Source: Crambe crambe (lineage: Eukaryota; Porifera; Demospongiae; Poecilosclerida; Crambeidae). From it: a stretch of DNA of 64,000 nt. Each line of letters starts with the position of its first letter. The stretch's first letter is position 1. Positions 1 to 19,346 of the stretch are shown piece by piece. Below the pieces are notes generated by a model. It saw nothing but the letters and a program-made list of their open reading frames with translations. It was not told where the DNA came from and searched no databases. The stretch is taken from positions 2,374,404-2,438,403 of the forward strand of contig OZ004597.1 of assembly GCA_963924555.1 (NCBI GenBank), read 5' to 3'. Position numbers and translations under genes: made by a program.

Positions 1-20
1 TCCTCTTCTCCATGTGTTAG

Positions 21-3000
21 GCTGCTCGAGACTACGGGTTTGCACTGCTCTCACGGTCTACCAGAGAGTGTTCCCTTGTTCTTCCTGGAGGTGAAGTGGT
101 GGAGTACGACATTCTCCACATGTTAGAATTTGACTCAAACCGCAAATGCATGTCTGTCATTGTACGCCAGAAAGGTCACTCAGAGATCATCCTCTACTCC
201 AAAGGTGCCGACTCGGTGATTTTTAATAATTTAGGAGGTTCGTCCAAGTGTAGTAGTTTTCAGGAGTCGGGGTTTGAAGATCCTGACATAATCTCCCTGC
301 CATCTCAAGAGGAGGAACACATCAATGGGAAACGACTGTCTTACCCGAGACCAAGAGCAGTGTCTCACAGCACAGAACCGCAAGATGTGATCACTAATTT
401 GGGAAATGATGCTGCAATGAGGGATAGAACGCAGAGGCATCTTGACAATTATGCTAAACTTGGTCTCAGAACCCTCTGCATGGCAAAGAGGGTGAGTTAT
501 TTGTAACAGATGCCTAAGTACAGGGCTCATAATATCTATCTATACATGATTACCTAATAGCAGTCTTAAATGTATAGCAGGAAATGACCGGACAAATTGA
601 CCAGAAAATATCCTGTGATTGACTGTTATTGTGAGCCCTGAAGCAAGAAAGGGTTGTTAGCTGCATAATGAAAGGGTTATCCCTTGACAGCTCCGTAACA
701 AGAGGCTAGCTGTACAATGTGATGGTTATCCCCTGCTAATTATCCCCTATTAGTTGTATAATGAAAGGGTTATCCTCCTCATAGCTCACTTGTAAGTTAA
801 TGTTGGTTTTTTTTGGTTGACTTGTGCAGGTGTTCACAGCCGGTGAGTACGATGAGTGGTTAAAGGAGAGACACAGAGCTGAAGTCGCGCTTGAAAACCG
901 CGATAAACTCCTCTCTGACTCCGCCTACAGCATAGAGCAACAGCTGCAACTCCTCGGGGCTACTGGCATTGAAGACAAGCTCCAGACAGGAGTCCCCGAA
1001 GCCATAGCAAGTCTGCAGGAAGCTGGGATGAAGGTGTGGGTCTTGACTGGAGACAAACAAGAAACAGCTATCAATGTCGGCTATTCCTCTCGCCTAATCG
1101 ATCCAAAAATGGAGGTGGTCATTCTGAATGCCTCTTCTCTTGTAAGTGAAAATGCACTGCTCTTTCATTGATGTATAGCATAGTTTTTAAAAACATCAGG
1201 TCCCCTAGCTTCAATTTCTGTTTGTTTTTTTTATAAACTGTCACATTGTTATTAGCCCACAAGCTAATTTTGGAACCAAATCTTTAATTTCATTTGAAAT
1301 TTGAAGTGTACAGTAGCAATATCTGCAAAGCTTGAGTGAAATTTTTCTACCTATCAATTCTATATCATGTAGAATAAATGTCGGTCTGAGCTGGAGAGAA
1401 TTAAGCAGTGCCTGGACAACCAGGAAGCTGATCACTCTCAGGCCAGTAGCAGCAGTAACATTTCCTCGGACTCTGATGCTGGCTTCAATAAACTGCTCCG
1501 TTTCAGAGTTTGCCAGAAATCGTGTGATGATGATGCAGGTGCTTTGAAAGCATTGGTGGTGGATGGTCCTACGCTGCAGTTTGCTCTGGAGCCATCTCTA
1601 AAGATGGAATTCCGGAGTTTGGCAGAGAGATATCAGGCTGTGATATGTTGCAGAGCAACTCCATTGCAGAAGGTATGTTTGATATAATGATAATTCATAT
1701 TCATTATTTTCCCCTTCCAGGCAAAAGTTGTGGATTTGGTAAAGGGTCGTCACAGAAAGATGACGCTTGCTATAGGGGACGGTGCCAATGATGTTAGCAT
1801 GATCCAGAAAGCAGATGTGGGTGTGGGGATAGCTGGAAGGGAGGGGATGCAGGCAGCGATGGCTAGTGATTTTTCCATGGCGCGATTCCAGTATCTGGTG
1901 AAACTTTTGCTAGTCCATGGACACTGGAGTTACAGTCGGCTGGCTAGACTCATGCTCTATTTCTTCTACAAGAATGTGGTGGGTATTAAAGTGATTTGAT
2001 CTTTGTTCCTTTCCTCTTTCATTCCTGACAATTGTTATTCCTCCCAATTCCCAACTCAAATCACTTTTGACTAAAATTTTCTTCTTCAGGCCTTTGCTAC
2101 TATCATATTCTGGTTCCAAATATTCAACGCCTTTTCCGGTTCTAACCCCATCGACTCCATCAACCTTTTTGTCTACAACCTTCTCTACACTTCCCTGCCA
2201 ATCGGTGTGATGGGTGTGACAGAACAAGACCTCCCTGCTTCTGTCCTACTGCGAGAAAAGACCTTGTACCGACAGGGACGCTGCTCAACGGTCTACACAC
2301 ACTGGTTGTTCTGGTTAACTGTGATAGATGCCTTTTATACAAGTGGAGTTGTGTTCTTTGTGGCATATGGAGTAAGTTGCACATACTGAAGTATATCCAT
2401 GTTCATTTGTCCCTGGGGAATAATAATATGAACAATGTTTTGACTTTTAAGGAATGGGGTCTTATACATAACACTGACTTAATTAAAACAGTGTCTCTGA
2501 ATTTTGTATAGAGGTATACCAGTCTCGCTGTAAGTAAAGAGTTAATACACTTGGGACCCATCCTTTTGTCCTTTGTAGAGAGGTTGACTTTCAAAGGTAC
2601 TTCATTTAGTTTCTTGTGTTCATCTGCATTGCAGGCCTACTATTCGACCGACGTTGGGGTGGCTGAGTTTGGTTTTGTCATCAATATATCGATAGTGGTC
2701 ACTGTATCTTTACACCATGCTGTGGAAATTCAGTATTGGGTGAGTACTCTTTAATGGCTAAAAGCACTAGTGTCAAAGTTGATCTTGTGCATATTATTTC
2801 ATGCCTCTAGCAATACACCTCACAAACCTGTTTCCCCTCACTTAAAATGTATCAATGAAATTGTGACCACGATTCTGTTCTGTCGTGGAACATTCCTCAC
2901 ATAATAATTAAGTGATTGTTTGTTTCTTCTTTGCCAATCACAATGCAAGCCAACTAGCTTAGAGCTATTACAAAGGCTGCCCATGATTGACTCCAACTCT

Positions 3001-3448
3001 ATATCTCTGTTGCACAGACACCCCTCAACCACATCATCCTGTGGGGTAGCATCATCTTCACCTTTATCTTCAACTACATTTACTGTGCCATCGACACACA
3101 ACAGGTAATCATCGACAGCTACTTTGTCTTGATAGTAGCATCAACGAGGCCATCATTCTGGTTTGTGCTGTTAGTGACTCCTGCGATTGCTTTGCTTCCA
3201 AGGTATGCATTGGCAAGAATGAATACGGTACAGATAGTGATTGATGTGACCTTCTCTCTTTCATTTGACATGATAATAGGATCTTGGTTAAAGTATTTTT
3301 GCAAGAAGTGTGTCCATCACAAGTGATGAGTGAACTTGTAAAGTGGAAGGAGACCAAGAAGAAACGGGTGATGAAAAACATAAGGAGAAAGAAGACCTAT
3401 GAAGTGACTGTCGATAATGGTGTGGCAGTGGCTCACACCACTGTTTAG
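21..3448 (+). CDS. ATP10: Class V P4-ATPase (ATP10-like phospholipid flippase), 3' part
   Basis: P4-ATPases flip phospholipids from the outer to the cytosolic leaflet using ATP. Exons: 21-491, 830-1141, 1373-1672, 1721-1978, 2090-2371, 2635-2739, 3018-3202, 3280-3448. All are bounded by AG/GT and together stay open to a TAG at 3446. Visible family marks, in order: KGADSVI in the nucleotide-binding domain, [19 protein letters not shown], the hinge motif [19 protein letters not shown], then several hydrophobic membrane segments (for example in 2090-2371 and 2635-2739) and a basic, KKKR-containing cytosolic tail. The class V assignment rests on KGADSVI and the [19 protein letters not shown] stretch, which I recall as ATP10-like. 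The phosphorylated-Asp motif and N-terminal membrane helices lie to the left of the window, so this is a partial gene. No break is seen. Possible poly(A) signal ATTAAA near 3523. Confidence 0.9.
541..645. repeat. Short dispersed repeat (family B), in ATP10 intron
   Basis: About 105 bp in the intron between exons ending at 491 and starting at 830. It closely matches 32680-32795 (intron of the left MYCBP2 copy), sharing CATGATTACCTAATAGCAGT at the start and TGTTATTGTGAGC at the end. A reverse-complement relative lies around 57537-57640. It has no coding potential; it is probably a MITE- or SINE-like element, but I cannot name the superfamily. Confidence 0.6.
2480..2610. repeat. Fragment of pogo-like MITE (family A)
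   Basis: Intronic stretch containing TTGGGACCCATCC, GTCCTTTGTAGAGAGGTTG and similar pieces. These recur at 5585-5752 (inverted), 25012-25666 and 26932-27065. Complete members have TACAGTGGAACCT-type ends, as in pogo/Tigger-derived MITEs. Here the ends are not clear. Confidence 0.45.
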
Positions 3449-3736
3449 GATTTTAATTATTTATTATCACAATCAATCAGGGATGGATGGACAATGGGTG
3501 CATATCAGTTTGTAATGGCTGAATTAAATACCACCAAACTTAGGGACTTTTAATTCATTTCTTTTTAATTATTGTTTGGGGGGGGGGGTATTTTAGAGGT
3601 GGAGGGGGATTTCACAAATTACATTTTAGCATAATGAAATGTGAAATGGTTAATGTAATGTTAGTTCAGGTCATTTGAACAGCCACATTCATCATTGCAC
3701 ACAAACTGAAACTCTTAACAACAAAAAAAAAAAAAG
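3449..3736. other. Convergent intergenic region ATP10 / ACSBG
   Basis: 288 bp between the stop codons of two tail-to-tail genes. It holds short homopolymers (a G run near 3578, an A run near 3722) and a candidate ATTAAA poly(A) signal for the plus-strand gene. I see no gene in it. Confidence 0.6.
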
Positions 3737-6700
3737 TCAAGCATACAATGAGTTTATTTCCTCTGCATACTTCTCTGTCACTTTCGGTCGACGGACTTTA
3801 AGTGTGGGACCTGGAGGTATGTATAACAATTATTGCTGCTCACAAAATTAATGGTGAATCATGCAAGATTTTAGAGGAAGAAATATGAGCTAGTCATGTT
3901 TGGTATGAATGAAAATACAATCTATCCATCAGCTGTTGGGGAAACATGGTGTCTAGCTGATGGCTGGCCAATTGCTGCAACTTACCCAGTTCTCCTCCAC
4001 TGATGGAAAAGTCTCGAGGCAAGATTTTAAACTTTTGGACCTAATGCATAGAGAGAAACTAAGTCACAGGTGGGGCAGACATCAAAACAACTGCAGGGCA
4101 GTAAAATTACAATGCTACCTCTAAAACCCCCTTATATCACCTTGTTGAGTGTTCATAGCTAGAATAAGGGCACCTCAAATTGGATACTTTCTGCTGCCAA
4201 CTGTATTTGCTAGTTTGAAATAAGCTTCAGTTCACCTTTTGAGCATTGGATATTGCTTGTTTGTTGGCTCGATCAAGTCCTTCTTGGATTGCAGTGTAGA
4301 TCTCCTCGTGGTTTGCTCTGTCTAGTACTTCTGATATAGTTTCCACGGTGACTCCTAGTGAATCACGGAGAACCTCCTTGGCTTTTGGTGCCAGCTTATC
4401 CAGTGGCTCTCCTGTGTCTGGGTCCACCTCACTCTAAAAACAACAACAATTATGCCAGCCACTCTTGTCTAAACAACAACAATTGTCTAAACAACAACAA
4501 TTGTCTAAACAACAACAATTGTCTAAACGACAACAATAACAGCCACTTGAATTGGTCTAAGGTAATACAAAACAATGCACGTGACTTGGTCTAAAACATA
4601 ATGTAAACCACTGGATATTTGTCACTTATCACATTATTTGTGTGTATACTTAGCAAATGATAACAATAACAACAACAACAACAATAACACCTCATTCTGG
4701 GATCACGTGATCACCATAACAACACTATTATGACTCACAAGGAGCGTGATGAGACAGGTAAGGTACTTTCTCCTCTCTCCAACCAGGAAGACATTACTCA
4801 CGAATGGCAGTTCATGTTTGATCCTGTCTTCAATAGGAACAGGGGGGATGTTCTCTCCACCCGATGTTATTATGAGCTCTATAGTATCATTAACATTATT
4901 AAGTGGCTTTGAAATAGGTCCATAATGGTGGCTCACTCAAGCAATGAACCACTGACAGCTGGTATATACACAAGGATATCATCTCTTTTTAAGGTACAAA
5001 AATTAATTCTGGGAAGTAGAATGTTAGTTACCTTTTATTCTACCAGTGATGTATAAGAAGCCATCTTTGTCCACCTTGCCGATGTCTCCCGAATGGAGCC
5101 ACCCTTCACTATCAATGGCTTCTTTTGTCTTCTCTTCATTATTGAGATAACCCATGAACACATGGCGGCCATAGTAACAGATCTATCGTCAAAGAGATCA
5201 CTTGGTGATTATTAATTAATTAATTAAAGGGTGAGAGACCCACCTCTCCGTGTCCATCTTTGTCGGGATTGTGGATCTTGAGGTGAGCACCTGGCACAAG
5301 GGGGCCACAGCTCCCTGTCCTCCACTTGCCCTCAACGGTGTCCACGTTAAACGTCTGGGGCCCGGAACTTTCACTCATTCCTATGCACATATAGCCAGGA
5401 AAATTTTATTTTTTCATGGACTTGGTGGTTTTGAAATGATAGTTGGGCCACTCATAGCTCAATTTTTCATGGAGTTGATGGTTTTGAAATGATAGTTAAC
5501 GGCAAAACCACAAACATTTATCCCCACAAAAATTTCCCACTATACAGTAGACATGGTGATAGAAGTCACGAATACAATCATAATACAGTGGAACCTCCGA
5601 TGTAGGAAAACAAAGGACAGTCAAAAAGTACCTTTGTAGATTACACTCTAGACAAAATAACCTCCAAAAGAGGACAACCTCTCAACAAAAAAGACAAAAG
5701 ACTGGGTCCCTAGTGTGTTGTCCATTACTTGGATGGTTCCACTGGAATCTCGGCAGTGGAACTCGTTAATTTGATGCGCTCACATACCATAGAGTTCCAT
5801 GAGAGGCATATCATAGGACATGAAGAATTCATGAACTTCCTGACGAGTAGGGGCTGACCCCACCACAAAGATCTTACATCGCTGAAAACCTAAGGCCTCC
5901 TTCACTTTCTTGAACACTAACTTGTCTGCCACAGACCATCCAATAGGAAGATTACCACTAATGGAAAAGAAGAGAAAAAAATCAAAATATAAAACTCAGG
6001 TAGGACGGGCTACTAATTAGTAATCATGCAGGAACCTGTTCTGTCTTCTGTAGTTTCCCTTGATTCCCTTCTTGGTGGCCCACTTCCCCACCTTCTTCTT
6101 GAACCCCTTGACATTGGAGGACTTGGACTGGATGGCCTCCATGAACTTCTCATAGATACGAGGGACACCAAAGAAGTAAGTGGGCTGTGCTTCCTTCAAG
6201 GTTTCACCAAGACTACCCTGTTATGTACATGGGGGAAAAGGGGAGGGGACACAGGGACACGGGAAGAGAAGGTGGGAGGAGTGAGGAAATGGAAAAGAAG
6301 GAGGAGGAAGAGGAGGATAGAGACACATACAAAGAGGTGATTCAGGACAAATCAAAATAAGCTACTCATTTGAACCTTCAAAGCGTCAGGTTGAGCAAAG
6401 TGGACAGTTGTTCCAAGAGTGATTGATAGGAAAATGTCTGCCATCTTAACATTAGAGAATTAACTTTCAAAAACGATTACAATGTCAATTTTTACCTGAG
6501 CAGCCATGTGGCTGAGAGGAAGATAGCTGACAGTATGTTCCTTTCCGAAGTCTAAATTTCCATATGCTACAGAGAGGCAATTGGCAGTCCATGTGAGCTG
6601 GATGGAGAATCAAGCAGAGGAAAAAAATAAAACAGGACACAAAGAGAAGAGCACTAGCTACAATTCCTCCAGCAAAAGATTAGATTTTCTCCAGCAACCT

Positions 6701-9603
6701 GCTGTTTCTCTACTAAGTATGGATAATGAACCCATTCATACATTCTGAAATACCAATTATGGAAAGAATCCACAATTTCATACACAAAATACCATTCAGA
6801 AAGGCCACGACCTTGGGGAGACCATGGAGAAAGGTTCATAATGTGTCCCACTCATTAGAATACCACGGCTTTCTAAGAAACGTTGGCTAAATGGTATGAC
6901 TGTGTGTACGTGTAGCCCTCACTTAAATAATTATTTAGCTTTTAACTTAATGAGTCCTAATTAAAAATCAAATGACATTCCTATACACTTTAATCTCTAT
7001 CACTCATTAAATGCATGGTTTCATGGCTTCGTAAGATCAACTTACGTTGTCATGGCTCAACATCACTCCCTTTGGATTTCCAGTGGTCCCAGACTGTGTA
7101 TGCAACAAAAGTTCACAGGTTCATAGAAATGCTAGCAATGAGATGCTTGGAAACCTACAGTATAAATGAGTGTAGCACACTGCTCAGGCTTCTGCTGGCT
7201 GATCTTCTCCTGCACGGTTGCTGTTGCAATGTCTTCTCCAAGGTTCATAAAACACTCCCACTGAGTAAGGACAGGTAAGAACATAAGAAATATGAATGAC
7301 ACAATTGCATGTACGACTTACATCATACAAGTTTTCGATGCTCTTGTCAACACTCCCTTTATACTGAACTATAGCTTTCAAATGTGGTAGACGGTCACGA
7401 ACCTGTGTAATTGAAAAAAATTTTTTTTCCTGGTCTCTAAGACCCCACACACAGTAAGAGGTTTAGTTAGTCATAGTGTATTAATTATTAACATCATGCA
7501 GATACTTGTGCAATAGACTAGAACTGATGAGTAGTTAGCAGCATAGAGAATTAGCATTAAATCATTATATTACATTATACTGACATTACATTACACTACA
7601 TTACATTATATCACATTACACTGACATTACATTACACTACATTACATTATACTGACATTACATTATACTACATTACATAACATTACATTACATTATACTG
7701 CATTGCACTACATTACATTACATTACATTGCATTGCATTACATTACATTATATTACATTGCATTACATTACATTACATTACATTACATTGCATTGGATCA
7801 TATTACATTACACTACATTACATTACACTACACTACACTACACTACATTACATTACATTACATTTACCTGCAAGATCTTGTCCAGTTGATTCTGATTCTC
7901 TACTACAATCACATTGGCTTTGCAGTTGTTGGCAACATAATGGCAGGCCTCAGGTCCATTTGTGGTGTAGATACCAGCTGGTAGCCCACTGGAATAATAA
8001 TTATTATCATCATTTATGGTAGCACTGTACTTTGCACTTTGCATCCAATTATGTCAGTTGGTTGACCACAGCAGTGCGTGCGTGTGGAGTGTGCCAAGTG
8101 ACATGCTGTCACCGAAGAATTCTTACCCAGCAAACATGGCTCCAAGATTGGCAATGATCCACTCTGGTGAATTGAAACCAAGGATGCACACTCCATGATA
8201 ATCTTGGAGACCGAGCTAGGAAACAAACAAACAAACAAACAAAACAAACAAATGAACACAAACAAACTCATAGGATTCAGGGTGGGTGAGTAGCTTATCT
8301 TCTTTAATACTCACCTTTATGAAGGACTTGGCTGCCTGGATTACCATCTGGTAATAATCTGAGTAGATTATCTCCCGCCAGTTTCCATCTATCTTGTACT
8401 TCATGGCAGCTATGTTAGGGATGCGAGCGACAGTATCTTGGAATAACTTTCCCACGGTGATTGGTTCCTTATCCTCTAGCTTCCCTGTTCCCAAGGCCAA
8501 GTCCACACCCATCTCTGGATCTGTGGTGCGGCTACGAGTCCTAGGTCTAAACTCTGATTTTGATCCATGACACTCCTCTGAAATTAAAGAGGAGGAAGAA
8601 AATAGTATAAGAGACTCTCAGTTTGGAAGTGGAAAGATGTCTTTACTAACAAATAACAATGTTCTGATTGTATAGGAGTCCACTCCCCCACTCTATGAAA
8701 TTCTAATTTGGGTAGAAGTATGTGTTCTGATGACAAATTTTCATCAAGCGGCAAGCTAGTTTAACTTGCATGCTAGCTGCAAGTCATTGATTTGTCCTTT
8801 ATCCAATTTTGCGGCAGCTAGTTAGGCATGCAGTGTGTTAAGTAAACTCAATACTAGATGACAGCCAAGCCAAGTATTTTAAGACTGTCTGTAGGGAAGT
8901 TTTGGGATAGTGTTTTGGGATAGTGTTGGGCTTGGGCAGAAACTTCTACCCCATGCACCTACCCCAGTAGATAGAATCCTACCACTGCTGCTGCTAACTC
9001 TTAACTAGTGCAGTAGCTTGCTTTTCATCCACACAGTACATACCATGACATCCATGATCTTTTACTTGCTTGTTTTCAGAAGTGCCAGCAGTGTCAGAGC
9101 CAATACCTGCATGGAGAGTAAAAGGATTGCCACCATTGTATTCTATTGAGACATAATTTATCTCTAGCTACTTATCCAATGTATATTGTGGAGGCAGCTG
9201 CAATAGTCTGTAAAGATGCAGCAACAATATTATTACTAGCTACAATTTGTTTGCTATTTTAATTTCCCTTCCGAGTCAAACAGAAAATCTAGAACTATAA
9301 ATATGAGCATGTGATGTGGCACCATCCTACCATTTCCAATGCTTCCAGAAGGGAGTCCAGAAGGAGCTGCATTAGGAAAATGGATTGATATTATAGTACT
9401 TATACTCTATATTTCCATAAAGAAATACCCACCAAGGGTTAAAAGGGTTTTAAGTATAGTCCCTTTTCATGTAAGCCTTTTTTGGCAGCCCATTCATATA
9501 GTTATGTCTGTGCATCATTAGAAGATATATTATTTTGGGATTGCCTGTTTGTGAGCAAGCTAGACTAGTTCCATCAGCAATTATTGTGGGTAGTCACCCA
9601 TGC

Positions 9604-9671
<68 letters not shown>

Positions 9672-10111
9672 CACAGTCAGGGGCTGATCCAGGTAGGGGC
9701 CTAAGGGACCCGGGCCCCCCCCTTTTTCATTATAAAGAGTATAGATATGTTTGCTGATAAACACCCCAGATGTATGATCCTTATAGATTAATCACCAGAT
9801 ATTTTCAAGATTCAATAATTTGGTCAGTGGCCAGCCAAAATTTTTTCCACGTGCAAGCGCGCGGTTCTCTGGCCCCCTCTTTCAATATTGTTCTGTTGTG
9901 TGCACATGGACTCCTGATACATTTGGCTATGGCAATAAGATGAAATCAATTATCTCTATTTATCTATAACTGCATATTTTGCAGTTAGCTAGATGACAAA
10001 GCTATACTATAATTATCCTAGGCTAGCTACTAATTTTAAACTAGTAGCTAGCCTAGGATAACAGTATTTACCTTCAGTAGGTGGATTACGTTCTTCTAGT
10101 AGTTCTGCCAT
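3737..10111 (-). CDS. ACSBG: Bubblegum-type long-chain acyl-CoA synthetase, minus-strand paralogue
   Basis: ACSBG enzymes activate long and very long chain fatty acids to acyl-CoA through an acyl-adenylate. Eighteen exons (transcript order): 10072-10111, 9044-9106, 8315-8577, 8127-8215, 7868-7988, 7322-7402, 7159-7260, 7046-7093, 6496-6597, 6376-6444, 6036-6217, 5788-5957, 5244-5380, 5032-5182, 4739-4878, 4236-4433, 3986-4040, 3737-3810. They total 2085 nt, 694 residues, close to the human length. Motifs: ATP/AMP-binding SGTTGNPKGVMLSHDN (7046-7093), YGMSESSGP across the 5788/5380 junction, WLHSGDIG and GRIKELIITSGGEN (5032-5182 into 4878). Donors at 6375 (GTTCAA) and 6035 (GTTCCT) are weak but fit the phase and the paralogue. 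No disabling change is seen. It is divergent from the plus-strand ACSBG and shares its promoter. Confidence 0.92.
4465..4536. repeat. 18-bp minisatellite, four units
   Basis: Four head-to-tail units of TTGTCTAAACAACAACAA starting at 4465, 4483, 4501 and 4519, the last diverged. It lies in the ACSBG intron just upstream of the exon at 4236-4433. It overlaps no conserved coding. Confidence 0.85.
5585..5752. mobile_element. Short pogo-like MITE (family A)
   Basis: About 168 bp in an ACSBG intron, bounded by TACAGTGGAACCTC on the left and GGTTCCACTGG on the right, so the ends are inverted copies of CAGTGGAACC. The interior (GAGGACAACCTCTC, GACTGGGTCCCTAG) is the reverse complement of the interior of the element at 25012-25666. 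It is non-autonomous and has no ORF. Confidence 0.65.
7566..7866. repeat. (TTACA)n pentanucleotide satellite
   Basis: About 300 bp of ACATT/CATTA pentamers with scattered variants (ACTAC, CTGAC, TTGCA). It runs right up to the splice donor of the ACSBG exon ending at 7868 (read on the minus strand, it starts within about 2 bases of the donor). It is likely length-polymorphic. Confidence 0.95.
9608..9661. repeat. (GA)n microsatellite
   Basis: Uninterrupted GA dinucleotides in the first large intron of the minus-strand ACSBG gene. Confidence 0.97.
9674..9895. repeat. Possible degraded DNA-transposon or MITE fragment
   Basis: Starts with CAGTCAGGGGCTGATCCAGG and a C-rich run and ends near GGCCCCCTCTTTC. 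Sequences of the type CAGGGGCGGATCCAGG are common ends of hAT-like MITEs in invertebrates. The inverted partner is not convincing here, so this is a weak call. Confidence 0.3.
10014..10060. other. Perfect 19-bp inverted repeat with 9-nt loop
   Basis: Left arm 10014-10032 (TATCCTAGGCTAGCTACTA), loop 10033-10041, right arm 10042-10060 exactly complementary. It lies about 10 bp beyond the donor of the first ACSBG minus-strand exon (10072), so it would fold as a hairpin in the pre-mRNA of intron 1. Confidence 0.9.
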
Positions 10112-10364
10112 TATCGTAGTAATGCCACTCACTGGCCAAAGGGGTTGGTCGATCAAGCGTCCAGTAATATTGCAGCTAGTGAGCCACGCCCTGTCCTCAG
10201 GTCATGACGTCAGTGGGTGTGGTTAACGGATCGGCCGCGCGCACCTAGTACCTCTGGATCTCGCGCGCGCCCGGCCGGCCGGCCGTATATACCGTAATTA
10301 ATACCGTGCGCGTGCGCACTGCGCAGCTAGCCAGCCCTAGCTAATGTTGCTCAAACAGTAAGTC
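10112..10364. promoter_or_regulatory. Bidirectional promoter between the two ACSBG genes
   Basis: 253 bp between divergent start codons. It is GC- and CpG-rich compared with its surroundings. It contains a perfect CRE palindrome TGACGTCA at 10205-10212, CGGCCGG/GGCCGGCC runs near 10270-10284 and an NRF1-like GTGCGCGTGCGC followed by ACTGCGCA at about 10307-10325. The roles are inferred from motif resemblance only. Confidence 0.65.
10344..10361 (+). other. Six-codon upstream ORF
   Basis: ATG TTG CTC AAA CAG TAA, ending 3 bp before the main ATG at 10365 and in the same frame. If the transcript starts upstream it could dampen or tune translation of the plus-strand ACSBG. Confidence 0.5.
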
Positions 10365-16999
<6,635 letters not shown>

Positions 17000-17110
17000 T
17001 CATTAATGATCAGAGAGAGACTTATTCTATATAATTATATTTTGTAATAATAATTGATTAGACTGGATGAGTTTTGAGTTATGGGTACATACAGTGAAGA
17101 GGTAATCTGA
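17000..17110. other. Convergent gap ACSBG / DDX11
   Basis: 111 bp between the stop codons of tail-to-tail genes. AT-rich; no canonical AATAAA is clear on either strand. Transcript 3' ends probably overlap. Confidence 0.5.
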
Positions 17111-19262
17111 TCAAATACTGGTGCTCCTCACTCTCTTAGCACTGAAGAACTATAAAGTGAAAGAAGCTGTAAGTAGGGAAACTATTAAAGTAAACCATTG
17201 CTTCATTTATCCCAACATTGGAAAGCATGATGTGATTCACTTGTCCTATTGACCTGTACCTTTCGAACAGCTGCAAATGCCTGACCAAAAGTCTTGCAAA
17301 CTTGAAGTTGTGAAGCAATCCATTTCGGAAGCTGGTTGGCCACACTTCTTCTTTCATACCGCATGTCAGCCAAAACAATGCAGGCATAGTCCCGTGAATG
17401 ACGAATGGCGCGCCCTATGGACTGGTTCACAGCCTTCATGCAGAGGTTCTCGTAATGGATCTGTCCCGGGAGACGCCCATCTGGCTGGCGAGGCTGTAGA
17501 ACAAGTGATTAAAGGGATCTCTGATCCCAGCACTGCATAGCCTATAGAATAGAACTCACAATTGTAGAGTTTAAATAGTCCATCTTTTCCTTCAATTCTG
17601 GTGAAGTGATATTTGGATAAGGAAGGCCCACCATTACAATGCATCTAATATGAACACAAAAGGATATACTATGGTACACCTAATGTGCACACATAAGGGA
17701 TAACAGTTGCAAGGGGTGATTATAATGATGCACCTGATGTGTGCACATAAGGGTATTACGGTATTACTATGATTATGTACCGTCCAAGATCATCAGAGAA
17801 GTTAATTCCTTCACTGAGTTTACCACCCACGACGCAAAATAACATGGCTCCTGTCTGTCCCCCAGCCATACCCCCAATGCTGCCACACCTCTTCATGAGA
17901 CGGTGAAAAAATTATGGATGAATAAAAGAATAAAATTTACCTCTATGTGTGTTGCATATTGGGAGAGAACTAGGTCGGCATGTGAGGACAGTTTTGGTTC
18001 TCTGAATACCTTTCAACAGAATAGTTTACACAAACAGCAAATTAAAGTTGATAGTTCATAATTAGAACAGTGAGCTTGAAGTCAGCCCTAGCTCTTAAAT
18101 ATGCAGAGGTGGGAAATAGAGCTGGGTACCTCTGCAAAATTTTAGAGCCTGGGGCCGAGGCTAGAGTCGGCTAGTGTGGTGCTACTTACTTTCTTTTTCT
18201 GGTGGATTCTGTTGAGAATGCCGGTCTTCTCCCAGTGGGAGTGGATTTTTTTTTCGTATTCATACGAAGGGAAGAAGCAAACCACACCTCCTGGGACCAC
18301 TGCACTCAAGTTGACAAGGGTGCGTCCCAGTTCATCAGTCTGGATAACAATTATTAATGGGGGGGGGGGGGGGATTGAGGGGTTCCCTCCTCATTATGGA
18401 CAATCAATGTACCAGTTTCTCTCTTTCTCTTGTCTGATAAGAAAACTCCAAGTCCTCTCCAGCTGGACCCTTACACAAAACCAGAGGGAGCAGATTATCA
18501 CATGGGATCACATGACCTGCATGTGATCATATATTAATTGTCACATGACCTGCATGTGACCAGCCATTAATACTGTATTGACACACCACAAGAGAATTCC
18601 ACTATTCCATCTGGACCAATACCAGCTTGAGCAAGTAACTGGTCCTTGAATTCTTCAGCCTGTAGGTGTGAACCAAAGCCTTAAGCCTCAGCTTTCAAAT
18701 CTAGTTCCCCATGAACATAGTAAATGAAAGGGTTTTACTCACAGGGTGCATGGTTCCTCCAGCTACCACCACAGCACTGGCTTCCTTCACTATGCAAGTG
18801 AAATGAACTGAAGGATTGAGGAGAAGGAACTTCAAACTTGAAGAAGAGGGATTTTCTGAGATAAAAGAGAAAAATGGTGGAGAGAGAAATGGAAATGGGT
18901 GGGAATGGAGGAAGAGTTAAGGATTGGGAGGTGAGGGGGGTTGTGAAAGCTCACCTTTCTTGCTAATGACAATCCTGCCATCGCTGTCCATGTTAGTGAG
19001 AGCTTGGAGGAATCCTTCAATCAGCATCAGAGGAGAATTCATCTGTTGATTACTTCCTCCTCCTCTCCCACTCCCCCCGTCTCCCCCTCCTCCTCCTCTC
19101 CCACTCCCCCTGTCTCCCCCTCCTCCTCCTCCTCTCCCACTCCCCCCGTCTTCCCCTCCTCCTCCTCCTCTACTTGCTCCTTTAACAAGCACTAGCTGAG
19201 ACTCCTCTTGACAACAGGACTCAGAGTAGCGGTCCACAAACCCATTCAGCTGTTCTCCCAAC

Positions 19263-19346
<84 letters not shown>

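Noticed and set aside
7703-7984. 93-codon His/Tyr/Thr-Leu repeat frame
   Set aside because: Translation of the TTACA satellite running into an antisense ACSBG exon.
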